Of a stretch of 64,000 bases of DNA, positions 60,390 to 64,000 are shown piece after piece. Under the pieces are notes generated by a model that worked only from the letters and a program-made list of their open reading frames with translations, made no database searches and was not told where the DNA came from. The stretch comes from Hyphomicrobiales bacterium (lineage in GTDB: Bacteria > Pseudomonadota > Alphaproteobacteria > Rhizobiales > Rhizobiaceae), in assembly GCA_900467745.1 (NCBI GenBank), contig UBQW01000016.1:372001-436000 (forward strand), in the 5' to 3' direction. The number at the start of each line of letters is the position of its first letter. The stretch's first letter is position 1. Made by a program: the position numbers and the translations under genes.

Positions 60390-61676
60390 ATGGACGTCAA
60401 CAGCGCAACAGACGCGGGAAGGCCATCAGGGGGAGAGGGTTTTTCACGTGGGCAATCGCAACGATTGAGCTCACAACTCGACAAGGAAGTTGAGCGGCAA
60501 CTTCACGGGCGAACTCGGGACATCCGCCTCAATGGAGAACTCGTACATCTTTTTCGCGAGCGCTTCTGGTCTCAGACCTCGAAGATTATTCGCGCTTGGA
60601 TGGTTTGGGTCATTGTGCTCGATGCGCTGACCCTTGCTCTCAATGCCGTCCTACTTCCGACCGAAACAGTCTGGTCAATGCTCCTGCCGGCCTCGATCCT
60701 GCCGCCAGCGGCTTTCGTCGCGACTGTGGTGTTCTCAAGACCGCGACAGTTATGGGTGCAGGGCACGGTCGTCCTAATATGTGTGTTCTTGATCCTCCTG
60801 TCGGTTGCATTGGTCGGAGTCAACACAGGCGGGGAATTCTACGAGCGCCACCTGACCATCATGCTTTTCGTTGCGGTCACTGCCATCGTCATCTTTCCGG
60901 TACCGCTTGGCTGGTCAATGACGATCGCAGCTTATGCGTTGGGACTCTACCTCTCGTTCCAGCTCAGAAACACAGACATCGGTGCGGGAAGCGCTCTGGC
61001 CGGGACGTTGTTTTTCGCGTGCGGCGTGGCCGCGACACTGGTAGCACGCCGCACGGCCACCATCCTCTCTCAGAAGACCTTCTTGCTCGAGCTGCGGGAT
61101 CGCAGCCGACTGGCGGATCTAGCTGAAGCAAATGCTCGTCTCGAACTGTTGGCGCGAACGGATCCGCTGACTGGCGTTGCCAATCGGCGCTCAATGACTG
61201 AGGCCATCGAGCGCTGTTGGAACGCGGCGACCGAAACCAAGTTGGGCGCAGCCATGCTCATGTGCGATATCGATGACTTCAAGAAACTGAACGACAATCT
61301 CGGGCACGCGGAAGGCGACCGTTGCCTGGTCAAAGTGGCCGGCATCATTCAAAGCAGCATGCGCAACGAGCAGGACCAGGTCGCGCGTTACGGAGGTGAG
61401 GAATTTCTTGTACTACTTCCGGGGACATCGGAAGCAGATGCCAAAATTATAGCAGAAACCATCCGCAACAGGGTGGAAGCCGCCTCACTCCCCAACCCGA
61501 CCTCGCGCGTGGCGTCACACGTCACCGTGAGCATTGGTATAGCCGTTTATGGACCAGGCCGCGACCGGGGATCTCCAGACCAGCTTCAGCGATGGGCGGA
61601 CGCCGCGCTCTATGCCGCAAAAGCTAGCGGACGCAATCAGGTGGCGAGCTTCATACCGAAAGATGGGAAGACCTGA
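60390..61676 (+). CDS. Membrane-bound diguanylate cyclase (GGDEF)
   Basis: A 428-residue protein. An N-terminal cytoplasmic stretch (~60 residues) is followed by six predicted membrane helices (for example AWMVWVIVLDALTLALNAVL and LWVQGTVVLICVFLILLSVA) and a C-terminal GGDEF domain. The active-site motif is RYGGEEF, preceded by DPLTGVANRRSM and CDIDDFKKLNDNLGHAEGD. It makes cyclic di-GMP from two GTP. The inhibitory I-site RxxD upstream of GGEEF reads NEQD, so product feedback is probably lost. No EAL domain is attached. Confidence 0.93.
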   Translation: MDVNSATDAGRPSGGEGFSRGQSQRLSSQLDKEVERQLHGRTRDIRLNGELVHLFRERFWSQTSKIIRAWMVWVIVLDALTLALNAVLLPTETVWSMLLPASILPPAAFVATVVFSRPRQLWVQGTVVLICVFLILLSVALVGVNTGGEFYERHLTIMLFVAVTAIVIFPVPLGWSMTIAAYALGLYLSFQLRNTDIGAGSALAGTLFFACGVAATLVARRTATILSQKTFLLELRDRSRLADLAEANARLELLARTDPLTGVANRRSMTEAIERCWNAATETKLGAAMLMCDIDDFKKLNDNLGHAEGDRCLVKVAGIIQSSMRNEQDQVARYGGEEFLVLLPGTSEADAKIIAETIRNRVEAASLPNPTSRVASHVTVSIGIAVYGPGRDRGSPDQLQRWADAALYAAKASGRNQVASFIPKDGKT

Positions 61677-61870
61677 CAGCCAGTGTACTGGGAAAGCGAC
61701 TTCCTTTCCTGTCAGAGGTATCAGTTCCTCTGGTTGCCGAGGGACTTGTGGGGCGACAGGTCAAAACGTTCGGGCGTACACCTCGTCCATGCATTTTAGA
61801 AGCAGTTTGGCGCGACCATCGACAAGCAACAGACGGCTGACCGGTTCGAGTTCCCCTCCAGATTCAGCTG
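61677..61870. other. Spacer between the cyclase and the LysR remnant
   Basis: No gene or terminator could be supported. Confidence 0.35.
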
Positions 61871-62386
61871 CCTAGCCGCACGGACACCTCGGTAGATTTC
61901 ACAAAGAGCCAGGTCGATGTTGCCCTTCGCTATGGGACTGGCGTTTATCCTGCAGCGACGGCCGAGCGCATCATGAACGAGACGGTGTCACCGGTGTGTG
62001 CTCCAACGTATCTGAAACAGGTAGTCAGACTAGCCGAACATGATGACCTTGATAGATGCCAGCTCATCCACGAGATCGGAATGACCACGACATGGGAGCG
62101 GTGGTTCGCGTCGGTTGGTCTCCCGTATTCGAAAACACGCGGTCCGGGCTACAGCCACGGCAGTATGTCAATTGAAGCTGCCATCCGAGGCGAAGGCGTC
62201 GCGCTGGGGCGAAGTGTCCTGGTAGCCGAGGACCTCGCACAGGGGCGTCTCATTGCCCCTTTCCCGATCGCGAAGCTGGACGTCGAGTGGGGCTATGATC
62301 TCGTCTACCGAGCCGGGAACGGTCATCATCCGAAGGTCACCGCATTCCGAAACTGGATATTAGACGAGATACGGACAACGCCGTAA
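61871..62386 (+). pseudogene. LysR-family regulator, C-terminal remnant
   Basis: The frame is open without a start and reads DFTKSQVDVALRYGTGVYPA, then ERIMNETVSPVCAPTYLK, and later SIEAAIRGEGVALGRSVLV. These are the effector-domain landmarks of GcvA-like LysR proteins. The N-terminal ~115 residues with the helix-turn-helix are absent. An ATG at 61973 could start a shorter product, but it would lack DNA binding. Confidence 0.75.
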
Positions 62387-62478
62387 ACGCGTTGAAGACC
62401 TGTTGCTGCTCCACCCCAGACACGACGAAGCCATCGACGAATTCTTCCAGGGGGCCTGGAGCCGCTCTTTCCAGTCGG

Positions 62479-63282
62479 TCATCTCGTTCGTCTCCTCTTC
62501 TTCACGGCTTCGTCCTGTAATTCGATCCAGACGGGCGCATGGTCGCTGCTGTGGTCCCAGCCCCGGACGTGCTTGTCGACCTCCGCCTTTGCAAGCCGGG
62601 GCGCCGCCTCCGGGCTCAGCAGGAAGTGGTCGATGCGAAGTCCGGCGTCACGGGCGTACGCATTCCGGAAGTAATCCCAGAATGTGTAGATGCGCTTGTC
62701 CGGATGGAGGCGTCGCAGCGCGTCCGTCCAGCCCTGATCGAGGAGTGCCTTGAAGGCCTCCCGGACTTCAACGCGAAACAGGGCGTCGTTCGTCCAGCGC
62801 TCCGGCTTGTATACGTCGAGTTCAGTCGGCATTACGTTGAAGTCGCCGACGAGGATGACGGGCACCTCCAGCTCGAGCAACTCGGCTGCGTAATCGTGCA
62901 GGCGTTTCAACCAGCGGAGCTTGTATTCGAACTTCGGCCCCGGATAAGGATTGCCGTTCGGCAGGTAGATGCCGCCGATAACGTGGCCATCGACAATGGC
63001 CTCGATGTAGCGACTGTGTTCATCCGCCGGTTCGCCGGGCAGCCCCTTCCTCGTTAGATGCGGCTCCCGCCCTTTCGACAAGATCGCGACGCCGTTCCAG
63101 GACTTCTGGCCCTGCCAGACCGCACCATATCCTGCGGCTTCGATGGCCTTGATCGGAAATTTCTCCTGAGGCGCCTTTAGTTCCTGCAAGCAGACGACGT
63201 CGGGCGACGCTGCCTCCAGCCACCGAAGTAGCACTTCTAGCCGACCGTTGACCCCGTTCACGTTGTAGGTGGCGATCTTCAA
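62479..63282 (-). CDS. xth: Exodeoxyribonuclease III / AP endonuclease
   Basis: A 267-residue ExoIII-family nuclease for base-excision repair of abasic sites. MKIATYNVNGVNGRLEVLLR (metal-site Asn), CLQELKAPQEKFP (catalytic Glu), YLPNGNPYPGPKFEYKLRWL, VGDFNVMPTELD, IDHFLLSP and SSDHAPVWIEL (catalytic His) are all present. Length matches the family (~260). It starts at ATG 63282. Stand-alone copies like this are frequent on rhizobial replicons alongside the core one. Confidence 0.93.
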   Translation of the reverse strand: MKIATYNVNGVNGRLEVLLRWLEAASPDVVCLQELKAPQEKFPIKAIEAAGYGAVWQGQKSWNGVAILSKGREPHLTRKGLPGEPADEHSRYIEAIVDGHVIGGIYLPNGNPYPGPKFEYKLRWLKRLHDYAAELLELEVPVILVGDFNVMPTELDVYKPERWTNDALFRVEVREAFKALLDQGWTDALRRLHPDKRIYTFWDYFRNAYARDAGLRIDHFLLSPEAAPRLAKAEVDKHVRGWDHSSDHAPVWIELQDEAVKKRRRTR

Positions 63283-63300
63283 GGACAGTTTCCGTCCTCG

Positions 63301-63537
63301 TCAATGCACGGCAGCCGACGTCGGCGCGTTGACCCGCGTCGCATGGATGCCAACGTAGGTTCCGATAAGGACGGTCGCGATGTCGTCGGAGTTATAATGT
63401 CCTTCTCGACATAGGCCGATCGCTGCCTGGCAGAGGACGTCGGAAAGTCCTCTTTTCGGGTCGATTTCGTAAAAGCGATACCAGGCCTGAACGGCTTCGG
63501 ACATCATCTTGAAGTCTGGATCATCCTTCTTGAACAT
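63301..63537 (-). CDS. Conserved-looking hypothetical protein (78 residues)
   Basis: ATG 63537, beginning MFKKDDPDFKMMSEAVQAWY and continuing to DIATVLIGTYVGIHATRVNA. It is soluble and mostly helical. Its stop is 19 bases before the exonuclease III start, so the two are likely co-transcribed. No function assigned. Confidence 0.65.
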   Translation of the reverse strand: MFKKDDPDFKMMSEAVQAWYRFYEIDPKRGLSDVLCQAAIGLCREGHYNSDDIATVLIGTYVGIHATRVNAPTSAAVH

Positions 63538-63659
63538 TCTGCACTCCCTACCTTCCATATCACCTAGGCGTGAGACGAGGGCGTTCAACCTGCACGCCAG
63601 AGAGAGTTGGACCGCGAAGGCCGTCGCCCTAGATACCTCCCTCTAACGGAGGAAACGGA

Positions 63660-63944
63660 ATGACGACTAGCCGAACGAGGAAACTCACATACCATGTCGG
63701 CGAGCATGACGGCGGATACGGATACAGGCTCGGCGACGTCTGGTCGGAGACCTTCGCCGATCATGACTCGGCCCTTGCTGCGGCGAAGTCGGCGGCCCAG
63801 CGACAGCATGTCGAAGGTCGCGACGCCGAGATCTTGTACCAGCTTGCAGACGGCCGCTGGCAGAGCGAGCACGTTGATGGGGAGGACCGGCCGGATACCG
63901 AGGTTGTTGACGATCGCAAAGGAAAGTCTACAGGACGAGGCTGA
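63660..63944 (+). CDS. Small DUF2188-like hypothetical protein
   Basis: A 94-residue protein starting MTTSRTRKLTYHVGEHDGGY. GYRLGDVWSETFADHDSALA followed by AAKSAAQRQHVEGRDAEILY has the beta-strand/helix pattern of DUF2188-type proteins (GGW..K..G...H.TK.EA form). The role is unknown. A GGAGGAAACGGA segment precedes the ATG. It is divergent from the hypothetical/exonuclease III pair. Confidence 0.65.
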   Translation: MTTSRTRKLTYHVGEHDGGYGYRLGDVWSETFADHDSALAAAKSAAQRQHVEGRDAEILYQLADGRWQSEHVDGEDRPDTEVVDDRKGKSTGRG

Positions 63945-64000
63945 CCGATCCGTGCAAATGCGGGAACGTCAGGGTTGCCGTGCACGGGTGCTCCGATCGG

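Overview
The window looks like an accessory region of a Rhizobiaceae-type alphaproteobacterium. The evidence is a Porin_2-type porin, a chemoreceptor ending in a DTWEEF tether, high GC with rhizobial codon use, and many solute ABC transporters set among insertion-sequence and toxin-antitoxin debris. No rRNA, complete tRNA, CRISPR array, prophage or replication origin was seen.

Layout. 0-5 kb: end of a MalK/UgpC-type ATPase gene, an S33 peptidase, a broken amidohydrolase, an ankyrin protein beside a DUF336 fragment, and a porin. 5.9-20.5 kb (minus strand): a tightly packed 13-gene operon that reads, in order of transcription, acylphosphatase-like protein, free Rieske protein, GST-like protein, adenine deaminase, LysR regulator, two-subunit TPP decarboxylase, GMC oxidoreductase, AtzA/TrzN-class deaminase, an oxygenase catalytic domain with no Rieske cluster, a fused FAD/molybdopterin hydroxylase, its 2Fe-2S subunit, and an aldehyde dehydrogenase. 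20.9-26.7 kb (plus strand): a divergent BMP-type purine/nucleoside ABC importer behind a sigma-54-like promoter, then a second Rieske-less oxygenase. 26.7-34.5 kb (minus strand): AmiC and ANTAR regulator, dipeptide-type ABC importer and formamidase, with a terminator hairpin in the leader.

34.6-39.2 kb is decayed DNA: truncated N-formylglutamate amidohydrolase, IS481 tail, GntR pseudogene, plus an intact Fic gene. 39.4-49.4 kb is a second catabolic cluster: two NMT1/THI5-like binding proteins, a cytosine-deaminase-like amidohydrolase, LysR, SDR, cyclic amidohydrolase, SsuBC/TauBC-type transporter, DUF3830 and a second formamidase. 49.4-55.4 kb is a toxin-antitoxin island (DUF1778/GNAT, solitary HTH with an operator array, orphan Phd, ParDE, HipBA) with an IS6 remnant. 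55.7-64 kb: TetR/DUF1348 pair, chemoreceptor, diguanylate cyclase, LysR remnant, exonuclease III and small unknown genes.

The most interesting system is the 5.9-26.7 kb locus. It encodes a Rieske oxygenase taken apart: a Rieske-only protein, two catalytic-domain-only paralogues and a GST-like protein, among purine-type enzymes and a purine-type importer. This resembles the Pseudomonas NdmCDE methylxanthine N7-demethylase, in which NdmC lacks a Rieske cluster, NdmD carries an extra one and NdmE is GST-like. Here the Rieske domain is free-standing, there are two NdmC-like subunits, and no reductase is seen. The substrate is unknown; a purine or related N-heterocycle is inferred.
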